Source: an uncultured Woeseiaceae bacterium
Lineage (GTDB): Bacteria > Pseudomonadota > Gammaproteobacteria > Steroidobacterales > Woeseiaceae
DNA length: 45,538 nucleotides
Direction: 5' to 3'
Assembly: GCA_902512585.1 (NCBI GenBank)
Contig: CABXJW010000008.1
Coordinates: forward strand, 1 to 45,538
Shown here piece after piece: positions 1 to 8,081 of the stretch; position 1 is the first letter of the stretch; each line of letters begins with the position of its first letter. The notes below the pieces were generated by a model. The model was not told the origin of the DNA. It did not search any database and saw only the letters and a program-made list of their open reading frames with translations. Made by a program: the position numbers and the translations under genes.

Positions 1-948
1 ATGAATGAAACGCAAAATTTTACTCTGGCTTAATTTGGACAAAAAAGCATCACGACGCGCACGAAAAATTTCATGGAATCTTTTTGGGCTGATTTGATCT
101 TTAAGGGCTGTTATGGCGGCATATTGAACGAACTGATTAACGCCAAAATATTGAGCTTGTGACAAGCTAGTCAATGCCTCAATAATAATCTCAGGGGCGA
201 TTATCCAACCAATGCGCCAACCTGACATAGCGTGGGATTTTGAGAGGCTGTTAACGACGATCACATTGCTTCTTGTTTCAACTTGAGTATAAGCTGAAAC
301 ATGCTCTTGCCCATATGTGAGAGACCAATAGACCTCGTCAGAAATAAGCCATATATTTCTTGCACAACATAAAGAGGCAAGTTTATTAAGTGTTTCTTGC
401 TTAAATATTACACCAGAGGGATTACAGGGAGAATTGATTAGAATAGCTCGCGTTCGATCAGTTATGACTGCTTTTATTTTATCAATATTAAGTTGATATT
501 GATCCGCATCATCTAGCACCACCGTCACTACTCTTGCTCCAGTAGCTCTAATTACTGACGGGTAAGTGGCATATGTAGGCTCTAATATTATTACTTCGTC
601 ACCACGGCCACTAGTGGATAAGAGCGCAGAGAATAAAGCAGCTTGTGCACCCGGTAATACAGCAATATTTCCTTCTGAAATGCCTGACCCATAAAGTGAG
701 TTAGCATGCACCGCTATTTGTTGCCGCAAGGCCTCCTCTCCCGCTAATGGACTGTAATGAGTCTTCCCATCTCGGAGAGCCTCCTCAAGAGCCTCAATTA
801 TTGGTTTTGGTGTATCAAAATCAGGATCACCAATTCCTAAATGAATAATATCTTTACCTTCAGCCATTAAGTCAAAAGCTCTATCACCAACTGCCCATGC
901 TTTTGAACTAGGTCCGGAAATTTCATTTATAAGTTTACTTGTTTTCAT
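1..948 (-). CDS. Class I/II pyridoxal-phosphate aminotransferase (3' end cut by window edge)
   Basis: The first 316 codons are present, from an ATG at 948; the gene runs off the left edge with no stop. It should be a cytosolic PLP-dependent aminotransferase of the aspartate/aromatic fold-type I family. Visible landmarks are LGIGDPDFDTP near the N-terminus, LPGAQAALFSALL (cofactor-phosphate region), NSPCNPSGV, the Asp region ISDEVYWSL and the Schiff-base lysine motif SLSKSHAMSGWRIGW. The order and spacing match the AspC/AatA-like group; substrate cannot be set from the sequence. It is divergent from the glutaredoxin-like gene at 1019, with a 70-bp gap for both promoters. Family assignment is secure, specificity is not. 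Confidence 0.9.
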   Translation of the reverse strand, partial: MKTSKLINEISGPSSKAWAVGDRAFDLMAEGKDIIHLGIGDPDFDTPKPIIEALEEALRDGKTHYSPLAGEEALRQQIAVHANSLYGSGISEGNIAVLPGAQAALFSALLSTSGRGDEVIILEPTYATYPSVIRATGARVVTVVLDDADQYQLNIDKIKAVITDRTRAILINSPCNPSGVIFKQETLNKLASLCCARNIWLISDEVYWSLTYGQEHVSAYTQVETRSNVIVVNSLSKSHAMSGWRIGWIIAPEIIIEALTSLSQAQYFGVNQFVQYAAITALKDQISPKRFHEIFRARRDAFLSKLSQSKILRFIH

Positions 949-1018
949 TTATTTAAAATTTTACTCTATTACTGCAAATAAAAACGCATTATATCTCAAG
1001 CAGAAATAAGGACATACA

Positions 1019-1399
1019 TTGATTAGAAAAATATTAAGAAGAGTTCTGGGGCGCGTCCTATTTGGTAATTTACTTAGAGTGATCAATTACATTACGTTAC
1101 CTAAACCCATTAAAAGGAAAGCTAGTGTGCAAGCAACTATTGATAAAGTAACCAAAGATCTCTCACTTTATCAATTTGTTACCTGTCCATTTTGTATAAA
1201 AGTCACAAGGTTTATGCATTCGAATGCAATTAATATTGAACTCAAAGATACTCAGAAAGATGATCATCATAAATCTGATCTAATTACTTTTGGGGGTAAG
1301 CAGCAAGTTCCTTGCTTAAGGGTTCCCCAAAAAGAGCAGCAAGATATTTGGTTATATGAATCCGATGAAATCATAAAATATCTAAAAAAAATGTTTTAA
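1019..1399 (+). CDS. Glutaredoxin / GST N-terminal-domain protein
   Basis: A 126-residue protein starting at TTG, chosen because AAGGA at 1008-1012 sits six bases upstream and no ATG fits. A basic, partly hydrophobic N-terminus (about 35 residues) may bind the membrane. It is followed by a thioredoxin-fold domain with the redox motif CPFC, a cis-proline motif VPCL and the glutathione-site motif YESDEI. This architecture is common in gammaproteobacteria as a small glutaredoxin-like or GST-N-only protein; a role in glutathione-dependent thiol reduction is inferred. It converges on the photolyase-like gene, ending 35 bp before that gene's stop. Confidence 0.85.
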   Translation: MIRKILRRVLGRVLFGNLLRVINYITLPKPIKRKASVQATIDKVTKDLSLYQFVTCPFCIKVTRFMHSNAINIELKDTQKDDHHKSDLITFGGKQQVPCLRVPQKEQQDIWLYESDEIIKYLKKMF

Positions 1400-1434
1400 A
1401 TCATTAATTTATATATATTAACTAATAAACTAAA

Positions 1435-2928
1435 TTAATATGTTTTTATTTCAATAAAATGCTCAGCCTCATTAAAAATAAGTGTCTTTCGTTCAGGCTT
1501 AATACGATCTAAAGTTCTGCTTGTCATAGCCAACCTAGGTTGTTTTAGAAAAAAATCTCGGTTGTCATTAATAAATTTCCAATACAATCCGTCCAGCACA
1601 TTACACCATGGAGCTTTCTTATAATTACTCATTTTTAGAATATAGTTCGATCCGCATAAATATGGTTTAGTAGCAAATATCCCACCATCAGCAAATGTTC
1701 CCATACCAAATACATTGGGCACCATAACCCAATCAGACGAATCGACAAACATTTCCATAAACCAATTATATATTTCATGTGGATCAATTCTTGCCAAAGT
1801 CATAACATTAGCCACAATCATCAATCTCGGGATGTGATGACTATAACCATAATCAAGACAACTATGGATAATATCGTCGAGTGGTTCAATACCTGTTGTA
1901 CCCTCATACCAGTGCTTAGTGAGTTTCCCATTGTGCTTCCAAAAATTACTGGTTCGTTGCTCCTCACCTTTGCAATGATATACCCCTCTTATAAACTCCC
2001 GCCAACCAATAATTTGACGTATAAACCCCTCTAATGAATTCAACGGAATCGGATGTCTTTCATGGTAATCAATAGCTTTTTTAATAACTTCCCTTGGTGT
2101 AATCAGCCCAAGATTCATGATTGGGCTCAATGCGCTATGGAATAAAAAATTATTCTCTTTCCACAGAGCATCCTCATAAGAGCCAAAATTAGAAAATTTA
2201 TACTTAAAAAATTTATCCAGCCAAACTAGAGCAGCTTCACGATTTAATGGCATCCATAAATTATCCATAGAGCCTGGGTGGTCATTAAAATGTATATTAA
2301 TATTTTCCTTTAAAGCGTTGAGCTCAGGATGGTTATTACCTAGAGGCATCTCTGGTATATCTAGATCGCGTGGTAACTTCTTCCTATTCTCTTCATCAAA
2401 CGACCATTTCCCTCCAACTGGTTTGCCAGCATCATCTAATAATATTTCCATATCACGCCGCATAAGCTGATAAAAACTTGCCATTCTGAGATTTTTTTTC
2501 TGTTGTGAAAAAAGAGAAAATTTCTCCCTAGTACACAGGAACATTGGGCTTTGATGCTCTTTACATGAAATCTTAAGTTGCTTTTTTAGGATATTAAATC
2601 TCTTTTCGAAGGCATGATCCTCAATTTCAAAATAATTAACTTCAGAAATCTCATGCATTGTAACTGTGGCCATTAATTTTTCTTCATATGACTGGGTAAA
2701 TTCATTGTCATCAATTGAAGAGTAATGAACCACCATTCCGTGATTTTCTAAATCTTTTCGGTACGCTCTCATGGCACCTAAGAACATCAGGATTTTTAAT
2801 TTATGATGTTTGGTTTCTGAGCATAAATCATAATCTTCCGCCATAAATACTGCAGATGGATTAATTTTCTTTATCTCAGAGATTGGGAAGAGTTGATTAC
2901 CCAATATCACCAACAAACTTTTATTCAA
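1435..2928 (-). CDS. Cryptochrome/photolyase-related flavoprotein (FeS-BCP/CryB-like family)
   Basis: A 497-residue protein of the COG3046 family (bacterial (6-4) photolyases/CryB). The N-terminal Rossmann part begins LLVILGNQLF. The C-terminal FAD-binding part shows GFIRQIIGWREFIRG, GYSHHIPRLMIVANV, DWVMVPNVFGMGTFADGG and YILKMSNY...GLYW, all typical. Known members bind FAD, 6,7-dimethyl-8-ribityllumazine and a [4Fe-4S] cluster. Cysteines sit near residues 357, 425 and 442, but the loop between MSNY and WC..LYW is short and lacks the C-x2-C pair expected for the cluster, so the cluster may be absent. It likely repairs UV damage or senses light. It is the last gene of a minus-strand run from 5358. 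Confidence 0.9.
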   Translation of the reverse strand: MNKSLLVILGNQLFPISEIKKINPSAVFMAEDYDLCSETKHHKLKILMFLGAMRAYRKDLENHGMVVHYSSIDDNEFTQSYEEKLMATVTMHEISEVNYFEIEDHAFEKRFNILKKQLKISCKEHQSPMFLCTREKFSLFSQQKKNLRMASFYQLMRRDMEILLDDAGKPVGGKWSFDEENRKKLPRDLDIPEMPLGNNHPELNALKENINIHFNDHPGSMDNLWMPLNREAALVWLDKFFKYKFSNFGSYEDALWKENNFLFHSALSPIMNLGLITPREVIKKAIDYHERHPIPLNSLEGFIRQIIGWREFIRGVYHCKGEEQRTSNFWKHNGKLTKHWYEGTTGIEPLDDIIHSCLDYGYSHHIPRLMIVANVMTLARIDPHEIYNWFMEMFVDSSDWVMVPNVFGMGTFADGGIFATKPYLCGSNYILKMSNYKKAPWCNVLDGLYWKFINDNRDFFLKQPRLAMTSRTLDRIKPERKTLIFNEAEHFIEIKTY

Positions 2929-2957
2929 AATAATTTCTCAAAAATAGATAACTATGC

Positions 2958-3455
2958 TTAAAATAATTTTACTATAAAAAATATTACCCAAGAAAGATGT
3001 GCTACAAATACTACAAGAGTAAGTCTAAATCTCATATTTCTGTATTGTTGATTATAGTTATATGTTCTTAGTTCAAAAGCAAACAATACCCAGTAGAAAA
3101 GCATCAGTGATATCAATAAAAGCAATGAAACATTTTCTTCAATTGCATAAATATTAATAACAGATAATGTTACCGGATAAAACAATGCCATTAATAACAA
3201 CGAGAACATAAAAAGTAACAAAAAAAGGACTATTGGACCCAGTGGAGATTGATTCTCATAAATACTGAAAGACCATAATGCGCCAGTCAAGAAGCAACCT
3301 ATTAGTAAACTATAAGTACAAAAAAATAGGTACAAAGGATCAAAAGGAACCCCTGTGCCAATAAGCCATATAGTTATACTTGGGAGCAAAAAAGGAATTA
3401 GGCCAAAGTAACCAAACCACAGTGCTGACTTATTTAATTTTATCTCATTGGGCAT
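2958..3455 (-). CDS. DUF3429-type membrane protein
   Basis: A 165-residue integral membrane protein with about five hydrophobic segments. The N-terminal ALWFGYFGLIPFLLPS and C-terminal LRTYNYNQQYRNMRFRLT fit the DUF3429 family (TMEM69-like), whose function is unknown. It starts 7 bp after the SAM hydrolase gene stops and ends 29 bp before the photolyase-like gene starts, so co-transcription with both is likely. No catalytic residues are evident. The family call rests on motif resemblance only. Confidence 0.7.
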   Translation of the reverse strand: MPNEIKLNKSALWFGYFGLIPFLLPSITIWLIGTGVPFDPLYLFFCTYSLLIGCFLTGALWSFSIYENQSPLGPIVLFLLLFMFSLLLMALFYPVTLSVINIYAIEENVSLLLLISLMLFYWVLFAFELRTYNYNQQYRNMRFRLTLVVFVAHLSWVIFFIVKLF

Positions 3456-3462
3456 ATGATAA

Positions 3463-4365
3463 TTACTTCCAGATCTCGATAGTTGTCGACGAACCTGCAG
3501 AAATATTATAGGTTTTAGCCATATCTCCTTGATTCAATGCAATCCCGATATTTAATATATCATTGACATAGATTACTGGCTCACCTAATTCCACTTGACC
3601 AAACGAACTTGCGAATTTAACTTTTTGCGAAAATAGCTCTTCGTCAGCTATGAGGATTTTAATCCACACAAAATCACCCGTCATCACTTCTAATTGATCA
3701 AAAAGTTCAACGCTAATATTAGTCCACACATTTCCATAATGAGTATCAAGTATTGGAATATTTCCAGTTATTTTATTTTTTTGCAATTGTGGTTTAGCAT
3801 ATTCGAGTCTCAATATAACTGGATCAAGCAAATCCCCAACTTGGGAGAAGTTAATAACCTCAGAGGCTAATCTTGCTCCAGTGTAAGCATAAACATCACG
3901 TCCATGAAAAGTATGAGATCTCTCAGATCCTTTTAGTCTATTGACCTTCTCATTAATCTCACGAACTGCCTGTATACCAAGTTTATCGGCTACTAGAGTT
4001 AAAGATCCATTGTCAGGACTTACAAAAAAGTGTCCTGATTTTGTCTCCAAGACCACAGATTTTCTTTGCGTGCCCACACCTGGATCAACAACATTCACAA
4101 ATACGGTTCCTTTCGGCCAGTAATCAGCAGCTTGATTCAAGCGATAGGCAGCTTCCCAAATATTAAATCTTGGGATTTCATGGGTAATATCAAACATTTT
4201 TAAATCAGAGGAAACATTAAAGGCCACGCCCTTCATTTGAGAAACGGCAGGCTCCTCTAAACCAAAATCTGTTTGAAATACTAACGCATTTTGTGTCCAA
4301 GCTACGGGTGATAACAGCAGCATAATCAGACTAATCTTTATTGATGCATACCTAATACTTAACAT
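3463..4365 (-). CDS. Exported SAM hydrolase (SAM hydroxide adenosyltransferase, DUF62 family)
   Basis: A 300-residue member of the family that splits S-adenosylmethionine to adenosine and methionine with hydroxide (relatives: fluorinase, chlorinase). Characteristic segments appear in order: LVFQTDFGLEEPAV, DITHEIP, VVDPGVGT, SPDNGSL and TFHGRDV, then a C-terminal beta domain containing YGNVWTNI. A clear N-terminal signal peptide (basic start, hydrophobic SLIMLLLSPVAW, cleavage near TQNA) predicts a periplasmic location, which is odd for an enzyme whose substrate is normally cytosolic. It lies between the TPR gene and the DUF3429 gene. The family is secure; the physiological substrate outside the cytoplasm is unknown. 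Confidence 0.88.
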   Translation of the reverse strand: MLSIRYASIKISLIMLLLSPVAWTQNALVFQTDFGLEEPAVSQMKGVAFNVSSDLKMFDITHEIPRFNIWEAAYRLNQAADYWPKGTVFVNVVDPGVGTQRKSVVLETKSGHFFVSPDNGSLTLVADKLGIQAVREINEKVNRLKGSERSHTFHGRDVYAYTGARLASEVINFSQVGDLLDPVILRLEYAKPQLQKNKITGNIPILDTHYGNVWTNISVELFDQLEVMTGDFVWIKILIADEELFSQKVKFASSFGQVELGEPVIYVNDILNIGIALNQGDMAKTYNISAGSSTTIEIWK

Positions 4366-4425
4366 TTAGAAATACTCCTAAGGTTGGGCAATTTTAATGT
4401 AAATTAAATCCTATTGATGTCTTTT

Positions 4426-5358
4426 CTATCGATCGTTATTGGCTAAATCCACCTCGGCCGCAATGAAACCAAAAGCACTCCAACTTCTACCAGCTATTAT
4501 ACTTTGTAATAGTTTATCGGATCTAGATTTGTCGCCATTATAATAGAAGTAATTAGCTAATCCATAGGCCACTGCGGCACTGCTTGGACTATCTCCGTCT
4601 GCAGTCATCATTTCATCAACCTTAATCTCAGACTTATACAAAAGACATAATTGATGATAGCTCATATTCTCAATGATATTCATCTCAGCATTAATATCTT
4701 TAAGCGCAAGGTCAGCCTCATTTTCTTTTCCCATGAGACGTAATATCATATATATCCAATGTCCTGTAGAAACCAAATTATCATCATTACCGCCTAAGTT
4801 ATAACCATTGCGAAAAGCATTTAATGCATTTGGCCAATCTTGTTTTAGATAATATGCAAGTCCCAAGTGATACCAAACATTTCCTTGTGTGGTGGTTAAA
4901 GGGATATTTTGACTATTAGGTAAACCATCAGGCTCAATCTCAATAGGGAGACTTTCCATAAGCATCGCTGCCTTAGTAAAATCCTCAATCGCATGATCAA
5001 ATTGTCTTATAGATATATAACGGTGGCCACGATGGCGATAAAACCTAGGATCATTTGGATATTTCTCTATTCCATCTGAAAATATTTTAATAGCTTCATG
5101 ATAATTGCCCGTATATGCCATTCTTCTTCCTAGCCATATATTCAAATCTGGATCATGGGGGCTCTTTTGAAATGCCACTCTTGCACTCGCTAAATTAGCT
5201 AAGCTTAAATCACTGGGTTTAATTGGGATAAGAATTTCTCCAGTTACTGATAGGATGTCTCCAACCCCCTCTTGATCACTATTTATTTCTACAGCCATTA
5301 ATATACTGCAATGACTTAGCAAAAAAAGAGTTAATAAGTGTCGTATAATTATTTGCAT
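4426..5358 (-). CDS. Exported tetratricopeptide-repeat protein
   Basis: A 310-residue protein with an N-terminal signal peptide (IIRHLLTLFLLSHCSILMA) and TPR-type helices. Repeats are clearest around residues 70-135 (IWLGRRMAYTGNYHEAIKIF, then FYRHRGHRYISIRQFDHAIE) and 160-190 (VWYHLGLAYYLKQDWPNALN). It is probably periplasmic, or lipid-anchored if SHC acts as a lipobox. TPRs mediate protein-protein contacts; the partner is unknown. It is the first gene of the minus-strand run to 1435 and is divergent from malonyl-CoA decarboxylase across 73 bp that must hold both promoters. I do not recognise a specific family. Confidence 0.8.
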   Translation of the reverse strand: MQIIIRHLLTLFLLSHCSILMAVEINSDQEGVGDILSVTGEILIPIKPSDLSLANLASARVAFQKSPHDPDLNIWLGRRMAYTGNYHEAIKIFSDGIEKYPNDPRFYRHRGHRYISIRQFDHAIEDFTKAAMLMESLPIEIEPDGLPNSQNIPLTTTQGNVWYHLGLAYYLKQDWPNALNAFRNGYNLGGNDDNLVSTGHWIYMILRLMGKENEADLALKDINAEMNIIENMSYHQLCLLYKSEIKVDEMMTADGDSPSSAAVAYGLANYFYYNGDKSRSDKLLQSIIAGRSWSAFGFIAAEVDLANNDR

Positions 5359-5431
5359 ACATTATCCTTTTTTATAAAAATTTTTACTCTAAGACGATTT
5401 TAATAGTATTGTAATAGGTATCTTGTAAAAT

Positions 5432-6706
5432 ATGATTATGTCATATACACAAACAATCAGCTCATTACTTGAAAATCTCTTCGAAAAAAGTATCAAGGCC
5501 CCAACACAACTTTTATTTAAAAAAAGTAAGCCAAAAGACGGAGTATACCAAGTACTACAAAGATTAATTAACACTAAAAGTAATACCTCAAGAGTAAAGT
5601 ATGCAAAAGATTTTTTTGCTGAGGTAGATTTACTAAGTGATGCTGAGTTTAAAAATTTTATGCTCCATTTACGTGACCAGAGAGATATTGATACTGAATT
5701 ACTCAAACTTTGCACAGAAAACTACATCAATGATGATTCTGAGATTAACTATATTAAATTACAAGAAGTCCTAACTACCGAAAGAAAGGACCTCTTCAGA
5801 AAGCTCAATTGTTTTGATGAATCGACTATCCACCTTGTTAATCTCAGAAAGAGGATACTTGCCAATTCAACTACCAATCAAAATTTTCAAAAAGTGGAGC
5901 ATGATCTTAAAACTCTATTTATTGATTGGTTCAATAGAGGATTCTTAATACTAAAACCTATTGACTGGAATACTCCTGCCTCAATATTGGAAAAAATCAT
6001 CAAATATGAATCAGTACACCAAATAAATAACTGGCGAGAATTAAGGGACAGAATAGATTCACATGATCGCAAATGTTTTGCTTTTTTTCATCCAGCTATG
6101 GCAACAGAACCACTAATTTTTGTTGAAATTGCATTCCTTGATAAAATGCCTAACAAGATTAACACCATACTAGATACTCAGCGAAACATGCTCAGTGAAT
6201 CAGAGGCGAATACAGCTGTATTTTATTCCATTTCCAACTGCCAGAGGGGTTTGGATGGGATCTCATTTGGAAACTTTTTACTAAAAGAGGTGGTTACTTT
6301 CATTGAGAAGGAAATCCCCAATATCAAAAATTTTATTACGCTTTCACCAGTACCAAGATTTATGACCTGGCTTAAAACTCATGATACTGATCTACACACC
6401 GCAATAATGGCATCGCCGCAAACAGAAAATATCAGCAAGTATGAAAAACAACTTAATATCCACATAAGAGATTATTTGTTGATCTCTAAAAGGGAGGACC
6501 AGAAACCCAATGACCCAGTATCGAGGTTTCATCTAGGGAATGGAGCATCATTACACCGTATAAACTTTATGGCAGATACTTCAAAAAATAATTTGCTAAA
6601 AAGCGCCTCTTTCATGGTTAATTATAAATATGACAACAAGAATATTGAAAAAAACCATGAACAATACACTAAGCATAATCGGGTCATTGTAAGAAAAAAT
6701 ATTTAA
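5432..6706 (+). CDS. Malonyl-CoA decarboxylase
   Basis: A 424-residue enzyme converting malonyl-CoA to acetyl-CoA and CO2 (MCD family, GNAT-like catalytic domain). The N-terminal half is helical. The C-terminal half carries FHPAMATEPLIFVEIAF, FYSISNCQRGLDGISFGNFL, ITLSPVPRFMTWL and FHLGNGASLHRINFMAD, the last including the conserved catalytic His. The C-terminus NYKYDNKNIEKNHEQY is also typical. An ATG six bases downstream (5438) is an alternative start; neither has a strong ribosome site. No malonyl-CoA synthetase or malonate transporter is adjacent, so it may tune malonyl-CoA levels rather than serve a malonate operon. Confidence 0.92.
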   Translation: MIMSYTQTISSLLENLFEKSIKAPTQLLFKKSKPKDGVYQVLQRLINTKSNTSRVKYAKDFFAEVDLLSDAEFKNFMLHLRDQRDIDTELLKLCTENYINDDSEINYIKLQEVLTTERKDLFRKLNCFDESTIHLVNLRKRILANSTTNQNFQKVEHDLKTLFIDWFNRGFLILKPIDWNTPASILEKIIKYESVHQINNWRELRDRIDSHDRKCFAFFHPAMATEPLIFVEIAFLDKMPNKINTILDTQRNMLSESEANTAVFYSISNCQRGLDGISFGNFLLKEVVTFIEKEIPNIKNFITLSPVPRFMTWLKTHDTDLHTAIMASPQTENISKYEKQLNIHIRDYLLISKREDQKPNDPVSRFHLGNGASLHRINFMADTSKNNLLKSASFMVNYKYDNKNIEKNHEQYTKHNRVIVRKNI

Positions 6707-6764
6707 ATTAGGGAATAATAATTTAATTCAAACCTCTTTTTTCACGCTGGATTAATACCTATTT

Positions 6765-7181
6765 TTATAGGACGAGGAAAACTCCTAAATCCACCATTAA
6801 ATACACATTTGCCAAGAAACCGGTAATATAAAAAACACTTCTAATACTCGGATTTCTATCAGTAGCAACAATGTAGTATAAGAACATATGGATAATTCTA
6901 GAAATGGCATATACCCATACAATAATCGTTAATACACTAGCCGTATAATCTACCATTATTGCAATAATGCTCATCCCAAAAATTGGTACTATATTTTCTA
7001 ATGAGTTCCAAAAAGTTCTATAAGCTCTAAATAAGAAAGAGTCTTGACCGAGGGAGGCATCCATCACACCAACCTTGTAGCTTTTTTGCTTTCTGTGCGC
7101 TCGAATTAAAATGATTGCCTGAATAATAATTGTACTTAATATGAGCCATAATCCAGTATATACTTGCTGATACTCATCCAT
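6765..7181 (-). CDS. MAPEG family membrane protein
   Basis: A 138-residue protein with four hydrophobic segments and the MAPEG (membrane-associated eicosanoid and glutathione metabolism) pattern: RAYRTFWNSLENIVPIFGM, followed by the RIIHMFLYY segment. Bacterial MAPEG proteins are inner-membrane proteins, some with glutathione transferase or peroxidase activity. It is convergent with malonyl-CoA decarboxylase (58-bp gap) and lies downstream of the MerC gene on the same strand, separated from it by an inverted repeat at 7222-7252. Confidence 0.85.
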   Translation of the reverse strand: MDEYQQVYTGLWLILSTIIIQAIILIRAHRKQKSYKVGVMDASLGQDSFLFRAYRTFWNSLENIVPIFGMSIIAIMVDYTASVLTIIVWVYAISRIIHMFLYYIVATDRNPSIRSVFYITGFLANVYLMVDLGVFLVL

Positions 7182-7221
7182 ATTTTTTAATCCTTAGTGT
7201 ATTAATGACAGAATACTTATG

Positions 7222-7252
7222 TTACCTCACTTCATTAATTAAAGTGAGGTAA
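7222..7252. repeat. Perfect 11-bp inverted repeat, possible terminator or operator
   Basis: TTACCTCACTT and AAGTGAGGTAA flank a 9-base spacer in the gap between the MerC stop (7292) and the MAPEG start (7181). It could end the zinc-region transcript, but no strong T-run follows on the minus strand, so an operator for the MAPEG gene is equally possible. Confidence 0.6.
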
Positions 7253-7291
7253 TAGATTTAAAAGAATTAATTTAACTATAGAAAAATAATT

Positions 7292-7693
7292 TTATTCTTC
7301 ATGACAAGAGCAATCTAGGTTAATGCAAACTTGGTAGTTTTTATAGTGTGAGTAAGTAACAAAAATAGTACCCAACAAAGTCAATCCTTTTTCACCATAT
7401 TCACCCAGCATTCTCTCGCCCAATAGCACTGCCAGAATAAGTATTAATAATCCCAATATACCAATGAGTAGAAAGGAAATGGTTTTATGATTTTTATAAC
7501 CCATAGTCAAAGCAAAAATACTGATAGGAACTGCTAATAATAGAATCATCTTATGCATAAACTCATTATCATAAGAAAAAGAAAGAAAAGCAGAAGTTAA
7601 GATAATAAATGAAGGGGCGAATAAGCAATGGATTAAGCATATCATGGATAATGACATAGCAAATTTATCCGTTGTTAGTTGTGTTCTAATCAT
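7292..7693 (-). CDS. MerC-domain membrane protein
   Basis: A 133-residue protein with four hydrophobic helices. The N-terminal DKFAMSLSMICLIHCLFAP carries the MerC pattern with its Cys/His near the first helix, and the tail ends in CINLDCSCHEE, a plausible metal-binding motif. MerC was named for mercury uptake, but MerC-domain proteins also occur beside zinc-responsive TonB receptor genes; the ZnuD-like receptor upstream makes zinc the likelier metal here (inference). It lies 82 bp downstream of the 59-residue microprotein on the same strand. A partial Zur-like sequence overlaps its start codon. Confidence 0.82.
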   Translation of the reverse strand: MIRTQLTTDKFAMSLSMICLIHCLFAPSFIILTSAFLSFSYDNEFMHKMILLLAVPISIFALTMGYKNHKTISFLLIGILGLLILILAVLLGERMLGEYGEKGLTLLGTIFVTYSHYKNYQVCINLDCSCHEE

Positions 7694-7702
7694 AATTATA
7701 AC
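7691..7702 (-). promoter_or_regulatory. Weak Zur-box-like sequence over the MerC start
   Basis: On the minus strand this reads GTTATAATTATG. One half matches the Zur half-site GTTATAA and the other is imperfect. It overlaps the ATG, which is near where the stronger site lies at the small exported gene. Low confidence; AT-rich DNA gives such matches by chance. Confidence 0.25.
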
Positions 7703-7775
7703 TCTCTACACGAAACAACTCCGTAATAATGACCAAAAGCTGATCTAGATTGGATATTATTTCTAACTTTTAAAT

Positions 7776-7955
7776 TCATTCCCCGCTATCAGAAACTAAC
7801 TTCATTTTCGATGAACCAATTAATAACAAACCAAAAATCAGCATAAATAAAAACGGACCAATAATTGAAATTTTTGGCTTTGCGGTCGCCATCCAAATAT
7901 CCCCAAACATCGGAATCTGATCGAATGTTTTAGTTAAGTTTTTCGTTTCAATCAT
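7776..7955 (-). CDS. 59-residue membrane microprotein in the zinc cluster
   Basis: A short ORF between the zinc receptor and MerC genes. It starts at ATG 7955 with GGAG eight bases upstream and ends with TGA at 7776-7778. The protein has a polar N-terminus (MIETKNLTKTFDQIPMFGDI), one strong hydrophobic helix around residues 29-47 (SIIGPFLFMLIFGLLLIG) and a short charged tail, giving a single-pass membrane topology. I do not recognise the family. The first ten residues resemble an ABC ATPase start, but no Walker motif follows. Position and strand suggest co-expression with the receptor, perhaps as a small partner of MerC or of a TonB/Exb complex (inference). The good ribosome site and AT-biased third positions support it being real. 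Confidence 0.65.
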   Translation of the reverse strand: MIETKNLTKTFDQIPMFGDIWMATAKPKISIIGPFLFMLIFGLLLIGSSKMKLVSDSGE

Positions 7956-7992
7956 ATTGATTGCTCCAAGTTAGTGAGAATTTGACGGAGAG

Positions 7993-8029
7993 GCAAGGAT
8001 TCAAATCCGGGGAAGATTTGAATCCTTGC
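7993..8029. repeat. Perfect 15-bp hairpin between receptor and microprotein genes
   Basis: GCAAGGATTCAAATC and its exact complement GATTTGAATCCTTGC enclose a 7-base loop, CGGGGAA. It lies between the TonB receptor stop (8082) and the microprotein start (7955). No T-run follows on either strand, so it is probably not a simple terminator. An intercistronic RNA-stabilising or processing hairpin that sets receptor against downstream expression is the best inference. Confidence 0.8.
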
Positions 8030-8081
8030 ACTAGTTGAGAAACAGTTAGTCCGCCAGTTGAGTTCTTAAACTATCAATAAT

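Noticed and set aside
7776-7955. Start of an ABC transporter ATPase (MIETKNLTKTFD)
   Set aside because: No Walker A, signature or Walker B motif follows; the protein is 59 residues with a membrane helix.
7993-8029. tRNA T-arm or attachment site (GGATTCAAATCC looks like a T-loop)
   Set aside because: No acceptor, D or anticodon arms pair around it and no integrase is near; a plain hairpin explains the sequence.
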